Assembly (NCBI GenBank): GCA_030593785.1
Contig: JAUVGM010000140.1
Location: 1 to 6,516, forward strand
Direction: 5' to 3'
DNA from: Gammaproteobacteria bacterium
GTDB lineage: Bacteria > Pseudomonadota > Gammaproteobacteria > UBA6429 > Thiohalophilaceae
Length of the DNA stretch: 6,516 nucleotides
This document shows positions 1 to 5,659 of this stretch, piece after piece (position 1 is the stretch's first letter; every line of letters begins with the position of its first letter). Below the pieces are notes generated by a model. It had not been told where the DNA came from and did no database searches. It saw nothing but the letters and a program-made list of their open reading frames with translations. Made by a program: the position numbers and the translations under genes.

Positions 1-9
1 CTGCCAATT

Positions 10-693
10 ATGCATTTTATAATTATCCTGCTACTCATTATTGCTCTTTTATTTGGTCCACAATGGTGGGCTCAATATACGTTCCGTCGTTATGCAAAAT
101 CATTAGATCGTCTTCAAGGCACCGGTGGGGAGCTGGCTCGACATCTACTTGATAGATTTGAAATGTCGCATGTCAAAGTAGAAAAAACAGAACCTGGCTC
201 TGATCACTATGATCCAACCGATCTGGCTGTACGCTTATCACCAAATAATTTTGACGATAAATCATTAACCGCCATTGCTGTTGCAGCACATGAAGTAGGG
301 CATGCGATTCAACATCACCGAAAAGAACCCTTATTAGCATGGCGGGGACGCCTTGCAATATTTGCAGATGCGGTACAAAAATTTGGCGTCTCTGCCATGA
401 TGATCATGCCCATTGTAACCATGTTAACTCGCGCACCGGCACTGGGTGGGTTTTTATTTATCGTTGGAATTGGCTCAATGTTTATGGCCACGCTTGTTCA
501 TTTAATTACCTTACCCGTAGAAACAGATGCCAGTTTCAACAAGGCATTACCTATTCTTGAATCGGGCTATATAGAGGATGGAGATATTCCAAAAGTGCGC
601 CGTATTTTACGCGCAGCAGCGTTAACGTATTTAGCAGGTTCGTTAGCAAGCCTTTTAAACTTATGGCGTTGGATGGCAATACTCAAACGATAA
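10..693 (+). CDS. YugP-like membrane zinc metallopeptidase
   Basis: This 227-residue protein matches the neutral zinc metallopeptidase family typified by Bacillus YugP (Zn_peptidase_2), whose members are about 225-230 residues, so it looks complete. The first 17 residues form a hydrophobic membrane anchor. The zinc site is HEVGH at residues 94-98, preceded by the family-typical stretch LTAIAVAA. A later PVETDAS segment (residues 169-175) carries E171 and D173, the likely third ligand region. Further hydrophobic segments lie at about 125-165 and 200-222. The protein should act at the inner membrane; its natural substrate is not known for the family. The start at 10 fits the usual N-terminus, but only nine bases precede it and the frame stays open to base 1, so no ribosome site can be judged and a slightly earlier start is not excluded. 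No T-rich terminator follows. Confidence 0.9.
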   Translation: MHFIIILLLIIALLFGPQWWAQYTFRRYAKSLDRLQGTGGELARHLLDRFEMSHVKVEKTEPGSDHYDPTDLAVRLSPNNFDDKSLTAIAVAAHEVGHAIQHHRKEPLLAWRGRLAIFADAVQKFGVSAMMIMPIVTMLTRAPALGGFLFIVGIGSMFMATLVHLITLPVETDASFNKALPILESGYIEDGDIPKVRRILRAAALTYLAGSLASLLNLWRWMAILKR

Positions 694-852
694 AGTTAAT
701 AACGACTGCTGTCGGCCAAAAGAAGTCTTCCGTTAATTACTAAAGTCACGTATTAAATTATTTAAAGCAGATGTTCAACATAACATCCGGCGGGGGTCTT
801 GTTAGCTTTCATAGTATTTAAGTTATCAAGCGTGCCACAATATAAGTATTTT
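694..852. other. Convergent intergenic region with small palindromes
   Basis: This gap separates the metallopeptidase and histidine kinase genes, which converge. I see no ORF with a credible start and no RNA gene. It holds short inverted repeats: CGAC-TGCT-GTCG at 703-714, GATGTT/AACATC at 770-787, and TAACA/TGTTA at 781-804 enclosing a GC-rich core (CCGGCGGGGG). None has a good U-run, so neither gene has a convincing intrinsic terminator here. Confidence 0.5.
770..787 (-). terminator. Weak hairpin downstream of histidine kinase
   Basis: GATGTT and AACATC form a perfect six-base stem with a six-base loop, about 65 bases after the kinase stop. On the minus strand it is followed by TGCTTTAAATAA, which is only a poor U-tract. 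It could weakly terminate the kinase transcript, but the stem is short and A/T-rich, so this is a tentative call. Confidence 0.25.
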
Positions 853-2304
853 TCATTTTTCTGCGGGGCTTAACTCAAACCAAAATGTGCTTCCCTTTTT
901 AGGAGTACTTTTCACAGCGATTTTGCCATTCATTGCTTCAATTAATTTTTTACTAATGGTTAATCCAATTCCAACGCCATCGATGCCACTATGCTCGGCA
1001 CCGAGTCTTTGAAATGGGTTAAATAAGTTACTTAATTGGCTTTTGTTAAGCCCATAGCCAGTATCAGTTATACTAATTCTTATAACGCCTGATTCTTTAG
1101 ATGTAACATCCACCTTCACATTTCCGTTATCACTATTATATTTTATTGCATTTGACATAAGGTTAAACAAAACTTGTCTTAATCTAGTCTTATCTGCGTA
1201 CACATATAGCCCTGTAGCTATATACTTACTTATATGAACGCCTTTATCGACAGACATTGGTGTGAGCAGCTTTAGCGTATCAACTATAATATTATCTATA
1301 GCTACTGGATTAAGGCTTATATCTAGCTCTCCTAATTCAATTTTAGATAAATCGAGTACTTCATTGATAAGTTCAAGCAGATGATTTCCAGCATTAATAA
1401 TCTCATTGCAGTTTTCTCTTTCCTTCTCTGTTTTCGCATTTAGTTTCATTAATTGACTAAATCCAAGAACAGCATTCATTGGGGTTCGTAATTCATGGCT
1501 CATTCTCGATAAAAATTCTGATTTCGCATTATTAGCATTAATAGCATTTGATTTTTCTTTTTCTAATTCAATTGTTCGAATCTTTACTGCATTTTCAAGT
1601 TCCTTAGATTCTTTTTTCTGTTTTGATATCATAAAGATGAGTCCTAGAACACCTAAAATTGCAAGCACAGCATAAATTACAATAGTAAATGTAAGATCAT
1701 TCCTGGTGTTAGCTAGAATATTTCCTAGAGGAATCATGACATCAAGAACCCCACGAACATCACCAACCTTCCAGTTAGTTTTTGGTGAGTTAGCATGAGA
1801 ATTATGGCAATTGATACAGCTTGCTCGCATCGTATCGGCTGTTGCATAACGCAAGTATTTTTCGTTTTTTTCAGTAAAAACTTCAAAGTAAGGTTCAGTC
1901 TTGTTTTTTGAAAAATGTGCCCAAGCCTTTTTGCTAAATTCATCTCTTAAGCCACCAGTCTTTTTTCTCCAAGGGTATGGATAAGGACTATACAGGCTTA
2001 CTTTTTCACCAGTTCCATTTTCACTAATTTTCTTTCCTAACATGATAGTCAGTGTTGCAGGTAATGGTATAGCATTTTTATTATTGTAATTATGCGTGGC
2101 TGGCAAACCATTTTGTTCCGCAACGGAAACTACATCAGATGTGTAAATGGTGCGAAATGTAGTAATCGCATTACTATAGAGTTTCGCATTATGTAACCCA
2201 GAAGCTATAATTGCATTTTCCTGTATAGTTTTGGTATGCAAAATCATCGCTACAGAGATGAGAGAGAATAATGTAAAAATAATTATTATAATTCGATAGT
2301 TCAT
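853..2304 (-). CDS. Membrane histidine kinase with Tll0287-like (DUF3365) heme-type sensor domain
   Basis: This 483-residue sensor kinase begins with a membrane segment (residues 4-22). An extracytoplasmic domain of about 180 residues follows, resembling the DUF3365/Tll0287-like family, with CINCH at 163-167, a CxxCH heme-c attachment motif. A second membrane helix lies at 205-226 and a charged coiled-coil linker at 230-262. The transmitter core has the H-box SHELRTP with H270 as phosphoacceptor, the N-box asparagine N385 (SNAIKYN), the G1 box DTGYGL (414-419) and the G2 box GVGIGL (443-448). There is no receiver domain and no response regulator in the window, so it is an orphan here. By family it may sense redox state or a small ligand through bound heme; the signal is unknown. 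The ATG at 2304 lacks a clear ribosome site. Hand-counted 60-base samples give about 28-33% GC, against about 48% in the metallopeptidase and fetB genes, hinting at separate origin. Confidence 0.93.
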   Translation of the reverse strand: MNYRIIIIIFTLFSLISVAMILHTKTIQENAIIASGLHNAKLYSNAITTFRTIYTSDVVSVAEQNGLPATHNYNNKNAIPLPATLTIMLGKKISENGTGEKVSLYSPYPYPWRKKTGGLRDEFSKKAWAHFSKNKTEPYFEVFTEKNEKYLRYATADTMRASCINCHNSHANSPKTNWKVGDVRGVLDVMIPLGNILANTRNDLTFTIVIYAVLAILGVLGLIFMISKQKKESKELENAVKIRTIELEKEKSNAINANNAKSEFLSRMSHELRTPMNAVLGFSQLMKLNAKTEKERENCNEIINAGNHLLELINEVLDLSKIELGELDISLNPVAIDNIIVDTLKLLTPMSVDKGVHISKYIATGLYVYADKTRLRQVLFNLMSNAIKYNSDNGNVKVDVTSKESGVIRISITDTGYGLNKSQLSNLFNPFQRLGAEHSGIDGVGIGLTISKKLIEAMNGKIAVKSTPKKGSTFWFELSPAEK

Positions 2305-2309
2305 ATTAG

Positions 2310-2395
2310 TTTAAGCTAATGATTAAAATAAGAGGCGTTTAAAAGTGTGTGCGTAGCACCGATTTTAAACGTCCCTTTTGATTGCCTTGTTATAT
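2310..2395 (-). repeat. Complex inverted repeat, attC-like, between cupin and histidine kinase
   Basis: The arms CGTTTAAAA (2336-2344) and TTTTAAACG (2363-2371) are perfect inverted repeats around an inner stem GTGC-GTA-GCAC (2349-2359). Outside them, imperfect pairing continues. Read on the minus strand, the element opens with TAACAAGGCAATCAAAAGGG and closes near CTTATTTTAATCATTAGC. This resembles the outer TAACAA and GTTA boxes, imperfect arms and GCTACGC-type tip of integron attC sites. The closing box reads ATTAGC rather than GTTAGC, so if it is attC it is degenerate. It could instead be a plain terminator hairpin for the cupin gene, though the U-tract is poor. Confidence 0.4.
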
Positions 2396-2483
2396 TTTTT
2401 GATACCATATTATTTAGAGCAAGGTTTATCAAGCTGGAGACTTTTCACAGTCGAAAATAGACAATAAATATTCAAATATATTT

Positions 2484-2765
2484 TTACGATTCACTTAAAT
2501 TATAGTATTTTTCAACCGCATCTATAATCTTCCAGGTGCACTTCATACCTTTAGGAAAAATAACGTAATCACCTCGTCCTATTGTTACAGGCTCACCACC
2601 TTCTGGAGTGACTATCGCTTCACCTTCAACAAGGTAACATGACTCTGTCATTTGATATTCCCAGGGAAATTCTGACACTTCTTTTTCCCAAATCGCCCAA
2701 TCAAAAACACCCATGACTTCCATCTTCATTGATGAAACATTTTTTTCTACTAATATTTGATCCAC
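2484..2765 (-). CDS. Small single-domain cupin (Cupin_3/DUF861-like)
   Basis: This 93-residue protein has the size and pattern of a stand-alone Cupin_3 (DUF861) beta barrel. The first cupin strand set appears as TESCYLVEGEAIVTPEGGEP (residues 40-59) and the second as IGRGDYVIFPKGMKCTWKI (residues 62-80). The usual metal-binding histidines of classical cupins are absent, as is common in this subfamily, so an enzymatic role cannot be assigned. It is cytosolic, with no signal peptide. The start is GTG at 2765, supported by AAGAGG at 2773-2778 seven bases upstream; no in-frame ATG lies close enough to compete without cutting the first strand. It lies between palindromic elements on both sides and probably has its own promoter. 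No partner gene points to a pathway. Confidence 0.85.
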   Translation of the reverse strand: MDQILVEKNVSSMKMEVMGVFDWAIWEKEVSEFPWEYQMTESCYLVEGEAIVTPEGGEPVTIGRGDYVIFPKGMKCTWKIIDAVEKYYNLSES

Positions 2766-2772
2766 TTTAAAA

Positions 2773-2778
2773 CCTCTT
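2773..2778 (-). promoter_or_regulatory. Ribosome binding site deciding the cupin GTG start
   Basis: AAGAGG on the minus strand lies seven bases before GTG at 2765. This good Shine-Dalgarno match is the main reason for accepting a non-ATG start. Confidence 0.7.
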
Positions 2779-2837
2779 AACTTATTTTTAACTTGTTTGC
2801 TGCGATATAATGATACTTACTCTTATTTCAATACCGC

Positions 2838-2855
2838 GTTGGGCTGAAGCCCAAC
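2838..2855. repeat. REP-like palindrome GTTGGGC-TGAA-GCCCAAC
   Basis: A perfect seven-base stem with a TGAA tetraloop (TTCA on the other strand), flanked by CGC and CTAC, sits upstream of the cupin gene. Its GC-richness contrasts with the AT-rich surroundings. From general knowledge, near-identical GTAGGTTGGGCTTCAGCC sequences are dispersed in many gammaproteobacterial genomes, so this is probably one copy of an extragenic repeat family. There is no U-tract that would make it a terminator. Confidence 0.65.
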
Positions 2856-2881
2856 CTACTTTTAAATGCATGATTTATATA

Positions 2882-2983
2882 ACAGCGTGAAATAGTTTTC
2901 GTTCCAACAAGGCGGAAATATTTGAAAAAACGGAGCTTACACAAAGTAAGTGAGTATTTTGAAAATATTTCCAACGCCGCTGT
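2882..2983. repeat. Long imperfect hairpin downstream of the fetAB-DUF4124 genes
   Basis: GGAAATATTT (2914-2923) pairs with AAATATTTCC (2963-2972). The stem is extended outward by GGC/GCC (2911-2913 with 2976-2978, over an AAC bulge). Inward it continues with AAAA/TTTT and a five-base tip, CTTAC-ACAAA-GTAAG (2936-2950). ACAGCG (2882-2887) and CGCTGT (2978-2983) mark possible outer ends. The element starts about 16 bases after the DUF4124 stop on the minus strand. It may protect or end the operon transcript, or be a copy of a dispersed MITE-like or REP-like element; no open reading frame is inside. Confidence 0.55.
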
Positions 2984-2998
2984 AGCGTAAAGTATGAA

Positions 2999-3475
2999 TC
3001 ACTGACACCATTTTTCTACTCGGGCTCTGGCTTGTGCCATCGCTTGCTCATATTGTTTCTTATTTAATAAAATCCGATTACCTTTTTCATCAAGATCATA
3101 TAATGCACCTGAATTTTCATAACGCTTTAATTGATCCCGCGAAGCATTACAGCGTGATATTTTAAGTTCCGCTTGCTCTTTCTTTTTTCTTTTTTCTTCT
3201 GCAATCGATTTATTGTCAGCTTCCAAAGCATTTAAAAATCGTTTTTGTTTATCAACGCGTTCTTCTGCACTTAAAGGTGCTGTTGAATTACCAGAATCAA
3301 TATAACGATTCTTTATTTCAATTTTCTTAGCATTTTTATTTTCTGTCTTATGACCATAGTGAACTTGTCCGTCTTCATCTATCCATTTATATACATCTGC
3401 CGCATTAACATTGCTTAACAATGGCAGAAAAATAAAAACCATAAAAACATAAATTAAAAATTTATTAATATTCAT
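2999..3475 (-). CDS. Secreted DUF4124 domain protein
   Basis: This 158-residue protein begins with a signal peptide: MNINK, a hydrophobic core to about residue 20, and a probable cut after the NVNA stretch near residue 25. It is followed directly by the DUF4124 signature VYKWIDEDGQVHYG (residues 28-41). The middle (about 70-115) is highly charged and probably helical or coiled coil, rich in K, E and A. The C-terminal third has RCNASRDQLKRYENSG (122-137) and ends with C157, so the two cysteines C123 and C157 could form a periplasmic disulfide. DUF4124 proteins are common in gammaproteobacteria and have no established function. The start follows the fetB stop by only eight bases without a good ribosome site, so it is probably the third gene of a fetA-fetB transcript, perhaps by chance rather than by shared function. 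Confidence 0.85.
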   Translation of the reverse strand: MNINKFLIYVFMVFIFLPLLSNVNAADVYKWIDEDGQVHYGHKTENKNAKKIEIKNRYIDSGNSTAPLSAEERVDKQKRFLNALEADNKSIAEEKRKKKEQAELKISRCNASRDQLKRYENSGALYDLDEKGNRILLNKKQYEQAMAQARARVEKWCQ

Positions 3476-3483
3476 AATAATTG

Positions 3484-4275
3484 TTAGCTTAAGCGCTCTA
3501 AACGTAAACGTTGCCTGTCATCAAATAAACGACGCGCACCAATCCATGTCGCAATTATGGCTGAAAATCCAGTACCTGCCGTTATTAAAAACATAATTAA
3601 TATTTGGTATTTTACCGCTTCTAAGGGTTCTGTGCCGGATAATATTTGTCCTGTCATCATCCCTGGTAAACTGACAATTCCTGCTGCAGCCATGGCATTA
3701 ATCATTGGAATCATTCCAATACGTACACTGTCACGTGTTATATCACCAATCGCCGTTCTCCAATCCTGGCCTAAAATAAGGCGTGCTTCAATCACTGCAC
3801 GCTGTTGCCACGCGGTTGTTGTTAACTTGTCTAATGCGAGCGATACCCCGGTCATGGTATTGCCCAACATCATGCCTAATAAAGGAATGGCATACTGAGG
3901 CGTGTACCATGGGTCGGTAGAGACCACCACGATCAATGCATAAATCGTTAACGTAAATGAAGATATGAACATCGACAAAGTGCCTAGCCCATATCCCCAT
4001 AAACCACCAAAACGACGTTGCTGCCGAGCCATCACTTCACGTCCGGCAACCAACAACATAAATATTGATAGGGCAGCGACATAAAGTAAATTCACTTGCG
4101 CAAACAAAGCTTTTAAAACTAAACCAATTAATACCAGTTGCACAACCGTTCGTACTGCAGCAATAACAATACGACTTGCCAGATCCAGCTTCAGTATTAA
4201 TGAAATAAAAGCGAGAACCAATACCAATATTGCAGCCATTGATAAATCAAGTGGCGATAGTGAGATTACATTCAT
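3484..4275 (-). CDS. fetB: FetB-type ABC transporter permease (iron export family)
   Basis: This 263-residue polytopic membrane protein belongs to the UPF0014/YbbM family, typified by E. coli FetB (about 259 residues), so it is full length. Hydrophobic helices occur at about 11-28, 35-60, 63-82, 95-120, 125-150, 190-212 and 220-246. The family's best conserved regions are present: PLLGMMLGNTMTGVSLALD, ARLILGQD, and IPMINAMAAAGIVSLPGM followed by MTGQILSG and AVKYQI. In E. coli, FetAB is reported to promote iron export and resistance to oxidative stress; transfer of that role here is inference. The start ATG overlaps the fetA stop as ATGA and has a strong GAGGTG site at 4281-4286, five bases upstream, inside fetA. 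This indicates translational coupling with the ATPase. Confidence 0.92.
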   Translation of the reverse strand: MNVISLSPLDLSMAAILVLVLAFISLILKLDLASRIVIAAVRTVVQLVLIGLVLKALFAQVNLLYVAALSIFMLLVAGREVMARQQRRFGGLWGYGLGTLSMFISSFTLTIYALIVVVSTDPWYTPQYAIPLLGMMLGNTMTGVSLALDKLTTTAWQQRAVIEARLILGQDWRTAIGDITRDSVRIGMIPMINAMAAAGIVSLPGMMTGQILSGTEPLEAVKYQILIMFLITAGTGFSAIIATWIGARRLFDDRQRLRLERLS

Positions 4276-4868
4276 GCCATCACCTCACAAATTTCATTCT
4301 CTTTAATTTTAAATTCACGCTGACTAAGCCGTTTGATTTGTGAAGCATCATGACTTACCCATATAACAGGGACATTAAATTTATTGGCATAATCTATAAC
4401 AAGTGATTCAACCAATTCAACGCTAACCGGATCGAGACTGGCGGTAGGTTCATCCAATAAAAGTACTTTTGGCTGTTGAGCTAATAACCGAACAATTGCT
4501 AAACGTTGTTTTTCACCCGTTGAGCAACGTGCCACATCCCACTGCAGGCAGTCTGCGGGTAAATTCAGTAATGCTAAGTATGGATGATCTTCTGCGCTAA
4601 AATGATCACCGACTTTATCTCTCCACCATGCACTTTCAGCAGGCAAAAAACCGACCCATTTTCTCCATTGCACTGGGTTTATGTCGCTACATTTTTTTTC
4701 ATCAAGATAAGCTTCTCCGTTATGCATAATCAAATCTGCAATAGCACGAAGTAATAAGGATTTACCTGCACCGGATGCACCGGTGAGGAACACAATCTCA
4801 TTGTTAACCTCAAGATTAAAAGGTTTTAATGCAAATACCTGGAACTCTTGTAACCGTAAAATGGTCAT
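4272..4868 (-). CDS. fetA: FetA-type ABC transporter ATPase
   Basis: This 198-residue cytosolic ATPase drives the neighbouring FetB permease. Its ABC motifs are in order: Walker A GASGAGKS (30-37), signature STGEKQR (116-122, in place of LSGGQ), Walker B VLLLDEP (135-141) with D-loop SLDP, and the switch histidine H173 in WVSHD. The Q-loop is unusual. Where a glutamine is expected, the protein reads GFLPAESAWW (73-82), with no glutamine. The short length is typical of FetA/YbbL, about 200-225 residues. The ATG at 4868 has no strong ribosome site. It is the first gene of the fetA-fetB-DUF4124 run and diverges from the CDGSH gene, sharing an 87-base promoter region. Confidence 0.92.
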   Translation of the reverse strand: MTILRLQEFQVFALKPFNLEVNNEIVFLTGASGAGKSLLLRAIADLIMHNGEAYLDEKKCSDINPVQWRKWVGFLPAESAWWRDKVGDHFSAEDHPYLALLNLPADCLQWDVARCSTGEKQRLAIVRLLAQQPKVLLLDEPTASLDPVSVELVESLVIDYANKFNVPVIWVSHDASQIKRLSQREFKIKENEICEVMA

Positions 4869-4955
4869 ATTTTTATAATCTTTATTTATTCCGCTGCGAC
4901 TGCTATATATTAGATATTCTTATACAGTAAAGTACAACAACTAAAAGAGGTTCAT
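4869..4955. promoter_or_regulatory. Divergent promoter region between fetA and the CDGSH gene
   Basis: This 87-base AT-rich gap must hold the start signals for both directions. On the minus strand, TTTACT (about 4924-4929) and TATATA (about 4902-4907) are spaced 16 bases apart and could be -35 and -10 boxes for fetA. On the plus strand, TATACA near 4921-4926 could be a -10 box for the CDGSH gene, with no clear -35. I see no convincing Fur box. The exact elements are guesses; the presence of promoters here is inferred from gene arrangement. Confidence 0.45.
4945..4950 (+). promoter_or_regulatory. Ribosome binding site of the CDGSH gene
   Basis: AAGAGG lies five bases before the ATG at 4956 and fixes that start. 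The downstream globin start at 5189 has no comparable site and would depend on coupling. Confidence 0.7.
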
Positions 4956-5192
4956 ATGTCAAAACCTGATAGCCCTCAAGACTTCCCTTATGCAATTGAA
5001 CTTGAAACTGGTGATTATTGGTGGTGTGCTTGTGGTAAATCAAAGATCCAGCCGTTATGTGATGGCTCACACCAGTCAACGGAGTTTGAACCTGTAAAAT
5101 TTACAATTACTGAAAAGAAAATAGTCAGCCTGTGTGGCTGTAAAAAAACTAAAAATCCACCTTATTGTGATGGCAGCCATAATAAACCATGA
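4956..5192 (+). CDS. Double CDGSH-type iron-sulfur protein
   Basis: This 78-residue protein has two CDGSH iron-sulfur motifs, each expected to bind one [2Fe-2S] cluster through three cysteines and one histidine. The first is CACGKSKIQPLCDGSH, with ligands C24, C26, C35 and H39. The second is CGCKKTKNPPYCDGSH, with C60, C62, C71 and H75. There is no signal peptide or membrane segment, so it is probably a soluble cytosolic protein. The family is linked to redox sensing, electron transfer and iron handling, but small bacterial members are mostly uncharacterised. It is read away from fetA and its stop overlaps the ATG of the globin frame (ATGA at 5189-5192), which suggests a two-gene operon. Its position next to an iron transporter and a globin supports an iron/heme or oxygen/NO-related role by inference only. 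Confidence 0.93.
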   Translation: MSKPDSPQDFPYAIELETGDYWWCACGKSKIQPLCDGSHQSTEFEPVKFTITEKKIVSLCGCKKTKNPPYCDGSHNKP

Positions 5193-5590
5193 ATGATATC
5201 GAAAGCTTAAAGAGTTGTTGATCAAAAATTAAAACTGCAAAAGGTACTGATTTTTTTGTTGATCATTTTTATCTGCACATGTTTGAACATCATCCAGATA
5301 CTCAGGCACTCTTTCCTGAGAATCTGACACAACAAAAAACATCGCTTCTTAGTACTCTTGATAATGTTATCAACGTTGTTGAGTATATTGAAGAGCTCGA
5401 AGAAGAACTCTTAAACCTTGGTACGTATCATAAAAATCTGGATATCAAAAAAGAAATGTTTGATGACTTTATTTCTACTATTGTTATTGTTGCAAACCTT
5501 TCATCTGATTACTCGTTAAACGAAAAAGAACTTGCTGCATGGGAAAGTGCTTTTCGTAAAATTTCTAACGTTATGCTTAAAGCATACTAA
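5189..5590 (+). pseudogene. Single-domain globin gene interrupted by an in-frame TGA at codon 11
   Basis: The frame from ATG 5189 to the stop at 5588-5590 has 133 codons, one of them TGA at 5219-5221. Its translation looks like a bacterial single-domain hemoglobin (Vitreoscilla type, 3/3 fold). FVDHFYLHMFEHHPDTQALF gives the B and C helices with CD1 phenylalanine F42. A glutamine at about residue 48 fits distal position E7, LGTYH ends with proximal H81 (F8), and LAAWESAF marks the H helix. The codon before SKI is where many globins carry the conserved A-helix tryptophan, so TGG to TGA is the likely change. Without readthrough the product is ten residues long. An in-frame ATG at 5279 could make 103 residues, but it has no ribosome site and would lack the A and B helices. 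The heme pocket codons are intact, so any loss is recent, or the stop is read through or is a sequencing error. Confidence 0.8.
5215..5265 (+). repeat. Hairpin and direct repeat beginning at the globin's internal UGA
   Basis: TTGTTGATCA occurs at 5215-5224 and again at 5256-5265. Because TGATCA is self-complementary, the two copies can also pair: UGAUCA at 5219-5224, which includes the stop codon, with UGAUCA at 5260-5265. The stem is extended by interrupted A-U pairs (the A-rich run at 5225-5234 with the U run at 5251-5259). The apical region holds a GGU at 5243-5245. The helix is AT-rich and interrupted, so its stability is doubtful. Confidence 0.45.
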
Positions 5591-5618
5591 TTATTTTCTT
5601 TAAACAATCGCCGCTCCT

Positions 5619-5657
5619 GCGCATCCCTGCGCCCACGGCATACCGTACATCCTGTAC
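5619..5657. repeat. Cluster of three mini-hairpins with ATCC-type loops
   Basis: Three tiny stems follow each other in a locally GC-rich patch: GCGC-ATCCCT-GCGC (5619-5632), CGG-CATA-CCG (5636-5645) and GTAC-ATCCT-GTAC (5645-5657). Two share the ATCC(C)T loop. This repeated design, unlike the surrounding sequence, suggests a copy of a dispersed extragenic repeat. It lies between the ends of the convergent globin and amtB genes. Confidence 0.5.
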
Positions 5658-5659
5658 AT

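Noticed and set aside
703..714. CGAC-TGCT-GTCG as terminator of the metallopeptidase gene
   Set aside because: The stem is only four bases and no T-run follows.
3557..3898. 113-codon plus-strand ORF opposite fetB
   Set aside because: It lies wholly opposite conserved FetB motifs and reads as a mirror of the membrane protein codons, with no ribosome site or family pattern.
4869..4955. Fur box controlling fetA and the CDGSH gene
   Set aside because: The gap is AT-rich, but I could not find a convincing GATAATGATAATCATTATC-like array.
5279..5590. Functional 103-residue globin from ATG 5279
   Set aside because: No ribosome site, lacks A and B helices, and in-frame homologous-looking sequence continues upstream to 5189, so this is probably not the natural start.
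5189..5590. Alternative genetic code with UGA as tryptophan
   Set aside because: The kinase, DUF4124, fetA and CDGSH genes all end at TGA where their families end, and other tryptophans are coded TGG.
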